From an uncultured Desulfovibrio sp. (GTDB taxonomy: Bacteria > Desulfobacterota > Desulfovibrionia > Desulfovibrionales > Desulfovibrionaceae), in the NCBI RefSeq assembly GCF_949282365.1, contig NZ_CASDOY010000022.1, positions 1-33,752 of the forward strand: a stretch of 33,752 nucleotides of DNA, in the 5' to 3' direction. The notes beneath the pieces are model-generated. The model made no database searches and had not been told where the DNA came from. It saw nothing but the letters and a program-made list of their open reading frames with translations. The position numbers were made by a program, and so were the translations under genes. Below, piece after piece: positions 16,019 to 24,406 of this stretch; the first letter of the stretch is position 1, and every line of letters begins with the position of its first letter.

Positions 16019-18246
16019 GTCGCACCCCTCGCGGGTGCGTGGATTGAAACTATTATGTCGCTGCGTCCTGCTATCGGTGTACCTGTCGCACCCCTCGCGG
16101 GTGCGTGGATTGAAACTTGTCTCAAGCAGGTCAAGGTATTGGACGTGCTGGTCGCACCCCTCGCGGGTGCGTGGATTGAAACCGACCACGTTCGTCAAGG
16201 GATGCAGCCATATATTGTCGCACCCCTCGCGGGTGCGTGGATTGAAACTTGCCGATAATCCCGACATCAAGCGCCAGCTTAGGTCGCACCCCTCGCGGGT
16301 GCGTGGATTGAAACATTACTGGCGGTCCGGATGGTATGGACGCTTCTGGTCGCACCCCTCGCGGGTGCGTGGATTGAAACAAGCTTTATTCTCGGAGGCC
16401 TATTGAATGAAAAAGGTCGCACCCCTCGCGGGTGCGTGGATTGAAACCTGAATATCTCGGCGGTGGTCGTCAGACTATCCAAGTCGCACCCCTCGCGGGT
16501 GCGTGGATTGAAACGTTATTGGAGGGTCTATCGCGAACAAGATTGATGTCGCACCCCTCGCGGGTGCGTGGATTGAAACAGAACTACGGAGAGAAAGGGC
16601 TCCGCGACTGCTGTCGCACCCCTCGCGGGTGCGTGGATTGAAACCATCCTTGCGTGGCTTGGGTCTAACGGTGTTGAGACGTCGCACCCCTCGCGGGTGC
16701 ATGGATTGAAACGGCATCCAGACGACGAGGGTGGTCTTCTGATGGCGTCGCACCCCTCGCGGGTGCGTGGATTGAAACCCATGTTGTAAAACATAGGCAG
16801 ACGCGCGATCTCGTCGCACCCCTCGCGGGTGCGTGGATTGAAACCTCCTTCCACGAGCGCGAGGCGCTCGTCCTCATCCTGGAGGTCGCACCCCTCGCGG
16901 GTGCGTGGATTGAAACCTCCTATGCCGTCTTTGGCCCCGGATGGGTCCTTGTCGCACCCCTCGCGGGTGCGTGGATTGAAACCAGCCGGGCCAGTCCGGC
17001 CAGTAGCGGCGGGCGGTCGCACCCCTCGCGGGTGCGTGGATTGAAACTGCGGATGATCCATCTGGATAAAGATGTCCCTAAGTCGCACCCCTCGCGGGTG
17101 CGTGGATTGAAACAAGAGTCGGGAGTTGACGATCTTCGATCGGGTGAGGTCGCACCCCTCGCGGGTGCGTGGATTGAAACCTGTTAATTATGGCTCTGGT
17201 AGTGGTCCCTCTATGTCGCACCCCTCACGGGTGCGTGGATTGAAACACACCAGTCTGGAGTGATCCAGGCTGGAAATGAGGTCGCACCCCTCGCGGGTGC
17301 GTGGATTGAAACGCGTCCCTCTCCATACTCGTGAGCTGACGGTTTTTGGTCGCACCCCTCGCGGGTGCGTGGATTGAAACATGCGAGTAACCTACTTTTG
17401 TCCGTAATATCTTGGTCGCACCCCTCGCGGGTGCGTGGATTGAAACATCCTCTATCAACATCATCGTTTTGACGGCTCCAGGTCGCACCCCTCGCGGGTG
17501 CGTGGATTGAAACAGGATCACGCACCAGCATGATGTGCCCGGCGTGGCTGGTCGCACCCCTCGCGGGTGCGTGGATTGAAACATCAAATATTCCTTCATA
17601 ATGAGAATTCTCCATCGTCGCACCCCTCGCGGGTGCGTGGATTGAAACCTTTTGATGCTCATAATTTGCCTGATTGATAGCGGGTCGCACCCCTCGCGGG
17701 TGCGTAGATTGAAACCCGTATGGCGGCATCCTCTGGATCGAGGCCTCGGAGTCGCACCCCTCGCGGGTGCGTGGATTGAAACAGACTTGCGTCGTAAATA
17801 TATTGAGTGCGCTGCGGTCGCACCCCTCGCGGGTGCGTGGATTGAAACATTGAAGAACATGGGTACATCTTGACCCTTGCAAGTCGCACCCCTCGCGGGT
17901 GCGTGGATTGAAACCTCTCGACCTGCTGGCCCTGTTCGCCGTCATGGTGTCGCACCCCTCGCGGGTGCGTGGATTGAAACCCGCCCTGTGGGGCGGTGTG
18001 GCTGTGGTGATTGCGTCGCACCCCTCGCGGGTGCGTGGATTGAAACCTCAACGGGGCCCCGCAGCGCTACGTCATGGTGGGTCGCACCCCTCGCGGGTGC
18101 GTGGATTGAAACATCGCCTCCGGCAGCCTGCGCAGGCTGGTGCCGGTGTCGCACCCCTCGCGGGTGCGTGGATTGAAACAAACAACGCCGTCACACTCCG
18201 CCAGCAGACAAGGGGTCGCACCCCTCGCGGGTGCGTGGGTTGAAAC
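16019..18246 (+). CRISPR. Type I-C CRISPR array, 34 repeats and 33 spacers
   Basis: A 32-bp repeat begins GTCGCACCCC and ends GTGGATTGAAAC; CGCACCC (repeat positions 3-9) pairs with GGGTGCG (15-21), the hairpin that Cas5c cleaves beside. Thirty-four copies were located by eye, from 16019-16050 to 18215-18246. Spacers are mostly 33-37 bp; spacer 13 (16845-16884) is 40 bp. Single-base repeat variants are repeat 11 (16681, G21A), repeat 19 (17215, G13A), repeat 26 (17684, G23A) and repeat 34 (18215, A25G). The leader is at the left, next to cas2, and the trailer at the right. Repeat type and cas genes agree on subtype I-C. No spacer target could be identified without a search. Confidence 0.99.
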
Positions 18247-18279
18247 GATGCTGTTTGAAAGATGGGCTACCAGCAGCCC

Positions 18280-18296
18280 GTCGCACCGGTTGGAAC
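18280..18296 (+). repeat. Truncated, decayed 35th CRISPR repeat
   Basis: Exactly 33 bp after repeat 34 comes GTCGCACCGGTTGGAAC. It keeps the first 8 bases and a worn version of the last 9-10 bases of the repeat, as if the hairpin centre had been deleted. The intervening 18247-18279 would be a 34th, probably non-functional spacer. Confidence 0.65.
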
Positions 18297-18700
18297 TCCG
18301 TTAGGCAGAACAGCTCCTCCGTCATTTGTCCGTCTTTTTTCTCCGTGACATGCTTTCGCGTCCGGCAGCCAGGAACGACGGCTGTCCGCAGGTTTTGTTT
18401 GCCATGCATTCACTTCGATGCCACGGCGGCTGTCTGTCGCCCTTTTCCATCAGTAGCCAGAATCGACCGGGAGAATCACATCTCAAAAGCAGACCACCTG
18501 TCTTCTGCAAAGCAGCCTATCCGTGAGGCACGACGTTGCGATCTTATAAGAAAGTTTCTTATTTTTAAGAAAGCAAGCACATATAGCTAAAAAAATATTT
18601 CATATAGAACAAGAGTACAGAGAGAAACCCTATTTATTTCTTGAAATACATGCCTTCCTCGGCTATCGTTTCTTCGGCATATGACAAAAGGAGGGTAATC
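18297..18700. other. Gap between array trailer and MucR-like gene
   Basis: About 400 bp. No gene is seen in 18297-18530. From about 18540 the DNA is AT-rich and is the likely promoter/operator region of the regulator gene at 18701. Confidence 0.5.
18546..18562. promoter_or_regulatory. Palindrome upstream of the MucR-like gene
   Basis: ATAAGAAAGTTTCTTAT is a perfect 17-nt dyad (8-nt arms, single centre base); a further half-like TTAAGAAAGC follows at 18565. It lies about 140 bp before ATG 18701 in AT-rich DNA, the type of sequence Ros/MucR proteins bind, so it is a candidate for autoregulation. The role is inferred. Confidence 0.35.
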
Positions 18701-19213
18701 ATGGCTCTGGAAGACAAGGATATCTTCAACGCGATTTTTCAAAAGCACAGTGACCAGCCCATCGAGTTCATCATGGAGCAATACGAAAAGGCCAAGCTTC
18801 TGAATATGGCCATTGAACGTCGCCTGAACCAGCAGCCCGCACAGGCGAGTACAGAGGCTGACAGCGCAGCGGACGTCGCGTCGCCCGCAGCGGAGGCGCA
18901 GACCGTGGTGGAAGAAAAGCAGCCGGCCCCGGTCAAGAAAAAGGTCTTCAGCAAGCAGGATCTGGTCTGCGATCCCGCCGGGGCCATCACCGACAACACC
19001 ATCACCTGCTGCCTGTGCGGCAAGGCGGCCTGCTCCCTGACCTCGCGCCACCTGGCCAGTCACGGCATCAATGTGGAAGAATACAAATATCTCTGCGGCT
19101 ACCCGTCCGAGCAGAAACTGATGTCCAAAAATTTCGAAGCCAAGATGCGGCGCAACGTCCAGCGGGCCCAGCAGGCCCGCAGGGAAAAGCGCCTGGCGGG
19201 CGACAACGCCTAG
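18701..19213 (+). CDS. MucR/Ros-family zinc-finger transcriptional regulator
   Basis: A 170-residue DNA-binding protein. The C-terminal part matches the Ros/MucR family: a zinc-finger-like Cys103-x2-Cys106 with His117-x3-His121, then GINVEEYKYLCGYP and a basic tail (RRNVQRAQQARREKRL). In alphaproteobacteria such proteins bind AT-rich promoters and control exopolysaccharide, motility or virulence; Desulfovibrio genomes carry related genes of little-known role. The N-terminal half (about 1-85) is acidic then Ala/Pro/Glu-rich, likely an oligomerisation segment and flexible linker. ATG 18701 follows AAAGGAGGG at 18687-18695. It stands alone downstream of the CRISPR array; a link to CRISPR control is possible but unsupported. 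Confidence 0.88.
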   Translation: MALEDKDIFNAIFQKHSDQPIEFIMEQYEKAKLLNMAIERRLNQQPAQASTEADSAADVASPAAEAQTVVEEKQPAPVKKKVFSKQDLVCDPAGAITDNTITCCLCGKAACSLTSRHLASHGINVEEYKYLCGYPSEQKLMSKNFEAKMRRNVQRAQQARREKRLAGDNA

Positions 19214-19287
19214 CCTGACGGCGGCACGGCCGCACTCCCACACTGGCGGCCACGCGCGCCGCGGATGCTGCCCAGGCAGACACGGGA

Positions 19288-19315
19288 AAGGGGATGTCCT
19301 GACGGACATCCCCTT
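19288..19315 (+). terminator. Hairpin after the MucR-like gene, possible terminator
   Basis: A perfect 12-bp stem, AAGGGGATGTCC (19288-19299) and GGACATCCCCTT (19304-19315), with a TGAC loop. It is followed by TTGTTCG-like sequence rather than a proper T-run, so termination would be weak or factor-assisted. Confidence 0.5.
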
Positions 19316-19652
19316 GTTCGTATGGTGGCACGGCCTTTGCGGACGCAGGGGCCGCTGGGCGGCAGTGCCGGACATCCCCTTGGCCGTATGGTCATACGGC
19401 CCGTGCGGGCCCCCTGCCCGCGTACATGGCCGCGCACGGCAAACGCCCGTCCTCCCGGCATGCGCCTGCGGAACGGCCGCTGCGGGCGCCGGGGGCACCT
19501 GCCGCGGGCGCTGCCGCCCAGGGAAGCACCGCCGCGATACAAGGAAGATGGCGGCCCGGCCGGAGGATGCGTCGGACAAAAGCATCGAATCAGCCTGGTT
19601 TTTCGTTTCGCGCCTGTCAGGCGCTCAACAGGCTGAAGCCCATAATAACAAT

Positions 19653-19692
19653 GCCGGCATGGCGACAGGACATGCCCGTCTGCCATGCCGGC
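19653..19692 (-). terminator. Hairpin after the CBS-ACT gene, possible terminator
   Basis: An 11-bp perfect stem, GCCGGCATGGC (19653-19663) and GCCATGCCGGC (19682-19692), with an 18-nt loop. On the minus strand it is followed by ATTGTTATTATGG, which is T-rich but broken. It is the likely end of the dicarboxylate operon transcript. Confidence 0.5.
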
Positions 19693-19716
19693 GGTCCGCA
19701 TCGGGAGCGATGCGCG

Positions 19717-20394
19717 TTATTTGTCGTTCATCATGTGGATCTCGTCGCCGCGGCCCCAGTAGACCACGCTGCCGTCAGCGGAAAGCTCCTCGATGAGCTT
19801 GGCTTCCGAAGCGGCATCAGGAGCGCGGAAACGCAGGGTCACGTCGCGCATGCCGTCGTCCGTGACGTTGGACAGCACGGTGATGATGCGGGCGCCGTAT
19901 TCCTTGAGCTTGTCCAGCTTGGCGCGCAGGGTGCCGGGCTTGTGCTCCAGCACGAAGCTCATCTGGATGCCCTGTTCGCGGGTGCCCGTGATGTTGATGA
20001 ACATCTTGAAGACGTCCCAGTCCGTGATGATGCCCGCCAGTTTTTCATCATCATCCACCACAGGCAGGCAGCCCACGGAATACTCCTCCATCAGCAGGGC
20101 GGCGTTTTCCACCGTGTTGTTGATGTTGATGGTCTTGGGCTTGACCACCATGATCTGCTTGGCGGGCGTCTCGGCGAGCATGTCGAGCAGCTCCAGGACT
20201 TCAAGCCCGGTGGTGTTCTGGGGCGAGAATTCCTTGATGTCCGTATTGGAGATGATGCCCACCACATAGTTGTCCGTGTCCACCACAGGGAGACGACTGA
20301 CGCCATACTCGCGGAACAGGCTCTTGCATTTGAGCAGCGAGGTGTCCGGCGAGATGGAAACGACTTTGGACTGCATGCAATGCTTGATAAGCAT
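19717..20394 (-). CDS. CBS-ACT domain protein
   Basis: A 225-residue cytoplasmic sensor protein. Two CBS motifs (about 1-60 from LIKHCMQSKVVSISPDTSL, and about 77-135 with GCLPVVDDDEKLAGIITDWD) form a Bateman module that usually binds adenine nucleotides. An ACT-like domain (about 140-225, SFVLEHKPGTLRAKLDKL) usually binds amino acids or mediates dimerisation. No enzymatic domain is present. AGGAGG precedes ATG 20394. It is the last gene after frdB, 96 bp downstream, so it may be co-transcribed and tune fumarate metabolism by energy state. AcuB-like proteins have the same layout. The ligand and target are unknown. Confidence 0.88.
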   Translation of the reverse strand: MLIKHCMQSKVVSISPDTSLLKCKSLFREYGVSRLPVVDTDNYVVGIISNTDIKEFSPQNTTGLEVLELLDMLAETPAKQIMVVKPKTININNTVENAALLMEEYSVGCLPVVDDDEKLAGIITDWDVFKMFINITGTREQGIQMSFVLEHKPGTLRAKLDKLKEYGARIITVLSNVTDDGMRDVTLRFRAPDAASEAKLIEELSADGSVVYWGRGDEIHMMNDK

Positions 20395-20452
20395 GGTCGA
20401 ACCTCCTGAAAAAACGTGCGGGAAGGGCCCGGCAGTTACATGAGGACGCTGC

Positions 20453-20482
20453 GCCGGGGCCCGTGCAGCTGGCGGCCCCGGC
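20453..20482 (-). other. Intercistronic hairpin between frdB and the CBS-ACT gene
   Basis: A 9-bp GC-rich perfect stem, GCCGGGGCC (20453-20461) and GGCCCCGGC (20474-20482), with a 12-nt loop and no T-run. It could protect the 3' end of the frd message or attenuate the last gene. Confidence 0.4.
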
Positions 20483-20490
20483 CGCTCTCC

Positions 20491-21282
20491 CTATTTGGCA
20501 TGATGCCCGCCGCAGCCGCAAGCGTTCACCAGCTTCTTGCGCAACTTTTCGGGCAGCCAGCCGCGCACGGATTCCACGCTCACCATGCGCCGCATGATCC
20601 CCAGCTGGTCCTGCAGGGGGATCTTCTTGGGACAGATGTCTTCGCACGCCAGCAGGCCCATGCAGCCGAAGACCCCGTTGTCGTCGCCGATGAGGTCATA
20701 GAAGTCCTGGGCGGTGCGCTCGTCGCGCGGGTCCAGATAGAAACGGGCCAGCCGGTTGATGGACGTGGCGCCGATGAAGTCCTTGCGCATCAGGGCCGTG
20801 CCGCAGGCGGCCACGCAGCAGCCGCATTCGATGCAGCGGTCCAGCTCGAAGATCTGGGTGGCCAGATCGTTTTCCATGCGCTCTTCCTGGGCGTTGGGAT
20901 CGAAGGTCTTGCTGGTGTGGATCCAGGACTCGATCTTTTTGCCCACGGAGCGGAACCAGGTGCCGGTATCGACGGAAAGGTCGCCCAGCAGCTTGAACAC
21001 CGGCAGGGGGTGGAGCGTGATGAAGTCCGGCAGGTCGCTGGTCTGGGTATGGCAGGCAAGACCGGGACGGCCGTTGATGACCATGCCGCAGGAACCGCAG
21101 ATGCCCGCGCGGCAGCAGAAGTCGAACTGCAGGGTGGGATCCTGGGTCTCGCGGATCTGGTTCAGTGCGATGAAGAGCGTCATGCTGGGGTGTTCTTCCA
21201 GCGCGTAACGCTGCATGTGGGGGGTGGAGAGGGGATCACTCGGGTTGTAGCGAAAGATCTCCAAAGTCAGTGTACGTCCCAT
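20491..21282 (-). CDS. frdB: Fumarate reductase iron-sulfur subunit
   Basis: FrdB carries electrons from the membrane cytochrome b to the flavoprotein through three clusters. The 263-residue sequence has the 2Fe-2S ligands Cys57, Cys62, Cys65 and Cys77 (CRAGICGSC...C), the 4Fe-4S motif CIECGCCVAAC (Cys150/153/156/160) and the 3Fe-4S/4Fe-4S region CMGLLACEDICPK. It ends in an unusual Cys/His-rich tail, ACGCGGHHAK. It faces the cytoplasm with FrdA. ATG 21282 follows GGGAGAC 11 bp after frdA. Gene order C-A-B and the sequence type match the Wolinella-like (di-haem) quinol:fumarate reductases; operation as succinate dehydrogenase is also possible. Confidence 0.96.
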   Translation of the reverse strand: MGRTLTLEIFRYNPSDPLSTPHMQRYALEEHPSMTLFIALNQIRETQDPTLQFDFCCRAGICGSCGMVINGRPGLACHTQTSDLPDFITLHPLPVFKLLGDLSVDTGTWFRSVGKKIESWIHTSKTFDPNAQEERMENDLATQIFELDRCIECGCCVAACGTALMRKDFIGATSINRLARFYLDPRDERTAQDFYDLIGDDNGVFGCMGLLACEDICPKKIPLQDQLGIMRRMVSVESVRGWLPEKLRKKLVNACGCGGHHAK

Positions 21283-21293
21283 AACAGTCTCCC

Positions 21294-23150
21294 TTACGCC
21301 TTGTCCTGAAAGGAAATAACTTCATCCTCTGCCACCTCGGAAGGGATGATCTTGCCGCCGCCGTATCCGCGGTCACCAGGAGGCAGGATGTAGAACGGCG
21401 TCGCCTTTTCATATTCGAGGGTCGGCAGGTCGGCGCCTTCCTTCCAGTAGGCAAGGGTGCGCACCAGCCAGTCGCGGTCGTTGCGTTCGGGGTAATCCTC
21501 GCGGGCATGGGCGCCGCGGCTCTCGGTGCGCATGAGCGCGCCGTAGGCGGTGCACAGGGCCAGCTTGAGCATGCCGGGCACGCGCAGCGCCATGGACATC
21601 TCGGCATGGGGGCCGGCGAACTTGCCGCCCTTGAGGCGCATCTTCTTGGCGCGTTCCATCAGTTCCTGCAGCTTGACCACGCCGGCTTCCAGATCCTTGC
21701 CGTTGCGGAAGATGCCCACATGCTCCATCATCACGTCCTGCATCTCGTTGCGCAGGGTGTAGCAGTCGTCGCCCGTGCCCTTGTAGAGGGCGTCGATGCG
21801 GCTCTGGACCGCCAGACCGCAGTCGCGCACGGCGGCGGTGGAGAAGGTGGTCTCGTAGCCCTGCAGGAATTCCACCAGCTTCTGGCCCACGATGCGGCCG
21901 GCCACCACGGTCTCGGCCAGGGAGTTGCCGCCCAGACGGTTGAAGCCGTGCAGGTCCCAGCAGGCGGCCTCGCCGGCGGAGAACAGGCCCTTGAGGCCGT
22001 AGGCCGCGCCGTCCTTGTTGGTGCGCACGCCGCCCATGCTGTAGTGATGGGTGGGACGCACGGGGATGAGCTGGTGGATGGGGTTCACGCCCAGGAAGTT
22101 GGTGGAGATGTCGTAGACTTCACGCAGGTTGGTGGTGATGTGCTTTTCGCCCAGGTGGCGGATGTCCAGCCACAGGTGCTCGCCGTAGGGGCTGGGCACG
22201 CCGAAGCCCTTGCGCATGTGTTCGGTCATGCGGCGCGACACCACGTCGCGCGAGGCCAGCTCGGCCTTTTCCGGCTCGTAGTCGGGCATGAAGCGGTATT
22301 CGTTGACGTCCAGCAGGGTGCCGCCGTCGCCGCGGCAGCCTTCGGTCACCAGGATGTCCGTGGGCACCGTGCCGGTGGGATGGAACTGTACGGCCTCCAT
22401 GTTGCCCAGGGGCACCACGCCGGTGTCCAGAGCGGTGATCTGGCCGCCGCCGTCGCAGATCACGGCATTGGTGGTGGCGCGGTAGATGCGGCCGTAACCG
22501 CCGGTGGCGATGAGGGTCGCCTTGGCCAGATAGGCCACCAGCTCGCCGGTGCGCAGGTCGCGCGCGATGCAGCCCATGCAGGTCTGGCCGTCATGGATGA
22601 GGGCTTCGGCCTGGGTCCTGTCATGCACGGTGACGCCCAGCTGCAGCAGACGGTTGTCCAAGGTGAAGAGCACCGCATGGCCGGTGCCGTCCGAGGTGTA
22701 GCAGGTACGCCACTTGGCCGTGCCGCCGAAGGCGCGGGAGTGGATCAGGCCGCGGTTCTCGGCTTTTTCCGTGGCCTTGAAGGGCTTGCCGCCCTTGTAG
22801 TAGGTGTGCTCGCCGGGCACCACGCGGCTCCAGGGCACACCGAAGAAGGCCATCTCGCGCATGGCGATGGGCGCGGTCTCGGCAAAGAGGCGGGCCACTT
22901 CCTGGTCGCAGCCCCAGTCGGAGCCCTTGACGGTATCGTTGAAATGGATCTCCGGGCAGTCCCCGTCGCCCATGATGGAGTTGCCCAGGGCCGCCTGCAT
23001 GCCGCCCATGGCCGCGGACGAATGCGAACGTCTGGGGGGAACAACACTGAGGCAGATCACGCTGAAACCGGCCTGGGCCGCTTCAACAGCCACACGTTCG
23101 CCGGCCAGGCCGGCGCCCATGCACAAAACATCAGTCTGATAAACGCGCAT
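21294..23150 (-). CDS. frdA: Fumarate reductase/succinate dehydrogenase flavoprotein subunit
   Basis: The catalytic subunit that reduces fumarate to succinate using covalently bound FAD. It is 618 residues. The dinucleotide fold GAGLAGE lies at 12-18, and His43 in RSHSSAAMGG is the expected covalent flavin attachment, at the same position as in Wolinella FrdA. The active-site and substrate regions HPTGTVPTDILVTEGCRGDGG and RPTHHYSMGGVRT are intact, as is GGNSLAE near FAD. It starts 12 bp after frdC. The Wolinella-like sequence and a di-haem cytochrome partner favour menaquinol-linked fumarate respiration. Nothing appears broken. Confidence 0.97.
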   Translation of the reverse strand: MRVYQTDVLCMGAGLAGERVAVEAAQAGFSVICLSVVPPRRSHSSAAMGGMQAALGNSIMGDGDCPEIHFNDTVKGSDWGCDQEVARLFAETAPIAMREMAFFGVPWSRVVPGEHTYYKGGKPFKATEKAENRGLIHSRAFGGTAKWRTCYTSDGTGHAVLFTLDNRLLQLGVTVHDRTQAEALIHDGQTCMGCIARDLRTGELVAYLAKATLIATGGYGRIYRATTNAVICDGGGQITALDTGVVPLGNMEAVQFHPTGTVPTDILVTEGCRGDGGTLLDVNEYRFMPDYEPEKAELASRDVVSRRMTEHMRKGFGVPSPYGEHLWLDIRHLGEKHITTNLREVYDISTNFLGVNPIHQLIPVRPTHHYSMGGVRTNKDGAAYGLKGLFSAGEAACWDLHGFNRLGGNSLAETVVAGRIVGQKLVEFLQGYETTFSTAAVRDCGLAVQSRIDALYKGTGDDCYTLRNEMQDVMMEHVGIFRNGKDLEAGVVKLQELMERAKKMRLKGGKFAGPHAEMSMALRVPGMLKLALCTAYGALMRTESRGAHAREDYPERNDRDWLVRTLAYWKEGADLPTLEYEKATPFYILPPGDRGYGGGKIIPSEVAEDEVISFQDKA

Positions 23151-23162
23151 ATTCCCTCCTAC

Positions 23163-23792
23163 CTAGGCAAGAAACCACACCCGGACCAGCGCCAGGAAAC
23201 CCATCACCGCGTAGGCGGCCATCCCGATCATGATGCGCTTGCGCCACAGGGCGCGATTGGCGCGCGTGCAGAAACCGTACTTGACGGCCAGGCGGTAGAT
23301 GCCGATGCCCGTGTGCAGGATGACGCTGGGCAGGAAGAACACATAGAACAGCAGCCAGCCCTGATGCAGACGCGCGGCGCTGCGGGCCGCGGAGATGGGC
23401 AGGTCGGTCATGACGGTGTAGACATGATAGAACGCGCCCATCAGGATGATGATGGCCGTCAGCACCTGTACCAGCCACAACCAGGTGTCCTGCTCGCGCA
23501 GGGCGCGGCTGTGACGCACGAAAAGCTGCAGTTCACCGGCGCGGAAGGGCATTTTGCGGGCGGCGATGTAAAAATGGACCGCCACCAGCAGCAGAAGGAT
23601 GGGGGCCGAAATCTGCGCCACCCACAGGGCTTCCAGCAGCCAGGCGATGCCATTGGTCAGGGAGGGGGTCAGGATGACGGTGCCCTCCAGCACCAGATGG
23701 ATACAGACGAACAGTGCCAGGATGGCACCGGATGCGGCTTGCCAGAAATCCAGGCGGTTGCGTCCGGGATCCGGATAATCTCTCTCTGCCAT
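23163..23792 (-). CDS. frdC: Fumarate reductase cytochrome b subunit
   Basis: A 209-residue integral membrane anchor with about five transmembrane helices. It holds two haem b groups and oxidises menaquinol. Histidines in helices at CIHLVLEG, AVHFYIAARK, GAFYHVYTV and VILHTGIGIYR are placed as the four haem ligands of the Wolinella FrdC family. It is first of the frdCAB trio, 44 bp downstream of fumarase beta, so the whole set is probably one transcript. GGAGGCAAC gives the ribosome-binding site for ATG 23792. Confidence 0.94.
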   Translation of the reverse strand: MAERDYPDPGRNRLDFWQAASGAILALFVCIHLVLEGTVILTPSLTNGIAWLLEALWVAQISAPILLLLVAVHFYIAARKMPFRAGELQLFVRHSRALREQDTWLWLVQVLTAIIILMGAFYHVYTVMTDLPISAARSAARLHQGWLLFYVFFLPSVILHTGIGIYRLAVKYGFCTRANRALWRKRIMIGMAAYAVMGFLALVRVWFLA

Positions 23793-23836
23793 GTTGCCTC
23801 CTAAGCAATGGCTCCTCTCAGAAGCCAGATTGGGGA

Positions 23837-24397
23837 CTACAGCTTCCTGTACGGAGCCTGTCCGGTTTCGTAATAGTTGTCGCCGGTACTGTCGATGACC
23901 ACGATGGCCGGGAAGTCTTCCACTTCCAGCGCGGCCACGGCTTCAGGCCCCAGTTCCTCATAGGCCAGCACCGTGTACTTGCGGACGCTGCGCGAGATCA
24001 GCGCCCCGGCACCGCCCACGGCCGCCAGATAGGGCACGCCGTGCTTCTTCATGGCTTCCACCACTTCGGGCTTGCGGTAGCCCTTGCCGATCATGCCCCG
24101 CAGGCCCTGATCCAGCAGAGTGGGGGTATAGGCATCCATACGGCCGGAGGTGGTGGGCCCGGCCGCGCCGATGGCCTGCCCGGGCTTGGCCGGGCTGGGT
24201 CCCACATAATAAACGACGGCGCCGTTGAGGTCCACAGGCAGCTGCTCGCCCCGTGCCAGGGTCTCCACCAGACGCTTGTGGGCCGCGTCACGGGCGGCGA
24301 TGATGGTGCCCGTGATGAGGACCCTGTCCCCGGCACGCAGGGAACGGGCCGTAGCCTCGTCGAAGGGGGCGCGGATGCGCTTCATACTGTCGGACAT
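23837..24397 (-). CDS. Fumarase class I, beta (C-terminal) subunit
   Basis: The 186-residue beta subunit of the two-subunit class I fumarase/tartrate dehydratase family. With the alpha subunit it interconverts fumarate and malate. Recognisable stretches are GDRVLITGTIIAARDAAHKR, YYVGPSPAKPGQ and GAAGPTTSGRMD, followed by KGYRKPEVVEAMKKHG and a C-terminal YYETGQAPYRKL. It starts 9 bp after the alpha gene with GGAGCC upstream. The tartrate dehydratase alternative cannot be excluded by sequence, but neighbours (malic enzyme, fumarate reductase) favour fumarase. Confidence 0.93.
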   Translation of the reverse strand: MSDSMKRIRAPFDEATARSLRAGDRVLITGTIIAARDAAHKRLVETLARGEQLPVDLNGAVVYYVGPSPAKPGQAIGAAGPTTSGRMDAYTPTLLDQGLRGMIGKGYRKPEVVEAMKKHGVPYLAAVGGAGALISRSVRKYTVLAYEELGPEAVAALEVEDFPAIVVIDSTGDNYYETGQAPYRKL

Positions 24398-24406
24398 GGC
24401 AGGCTC

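Larger units (their letters stand above)
19214..19716. other. Gap between convergent genes, with hairpins and a degenerate repeat
   Basis: About 500 bp between two converging genes. It holds the hairpin at 19288-19315, a related copy of its right arm at 19370-19381 with similar flanking sequence (CGTATGGT then ACGGCC in both), and the hairpin at 19653-19692. No gene is supported. Confidence 0.5.

Noticed and set aside
16013..18243. Open frames running through the CRISPR array with repeated peptides such as HPSRVRGLK or APLAGAWIET
   Set aside because: A 32-bp repeat plus a 34-bp spacer is 66 bp, a multiple of three, so the repeat stays in frame by arithmetic; these are not genes.
21507..23804. 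A 765-codon plus-strand frame, and similar ones at 23714-25336 and 26697-28040
   Set aside because: They are antisense to frdA, frdC, fumarase and malic enzyme; low-complexity Ala/Gly/His/Val-rich translations with no family match.
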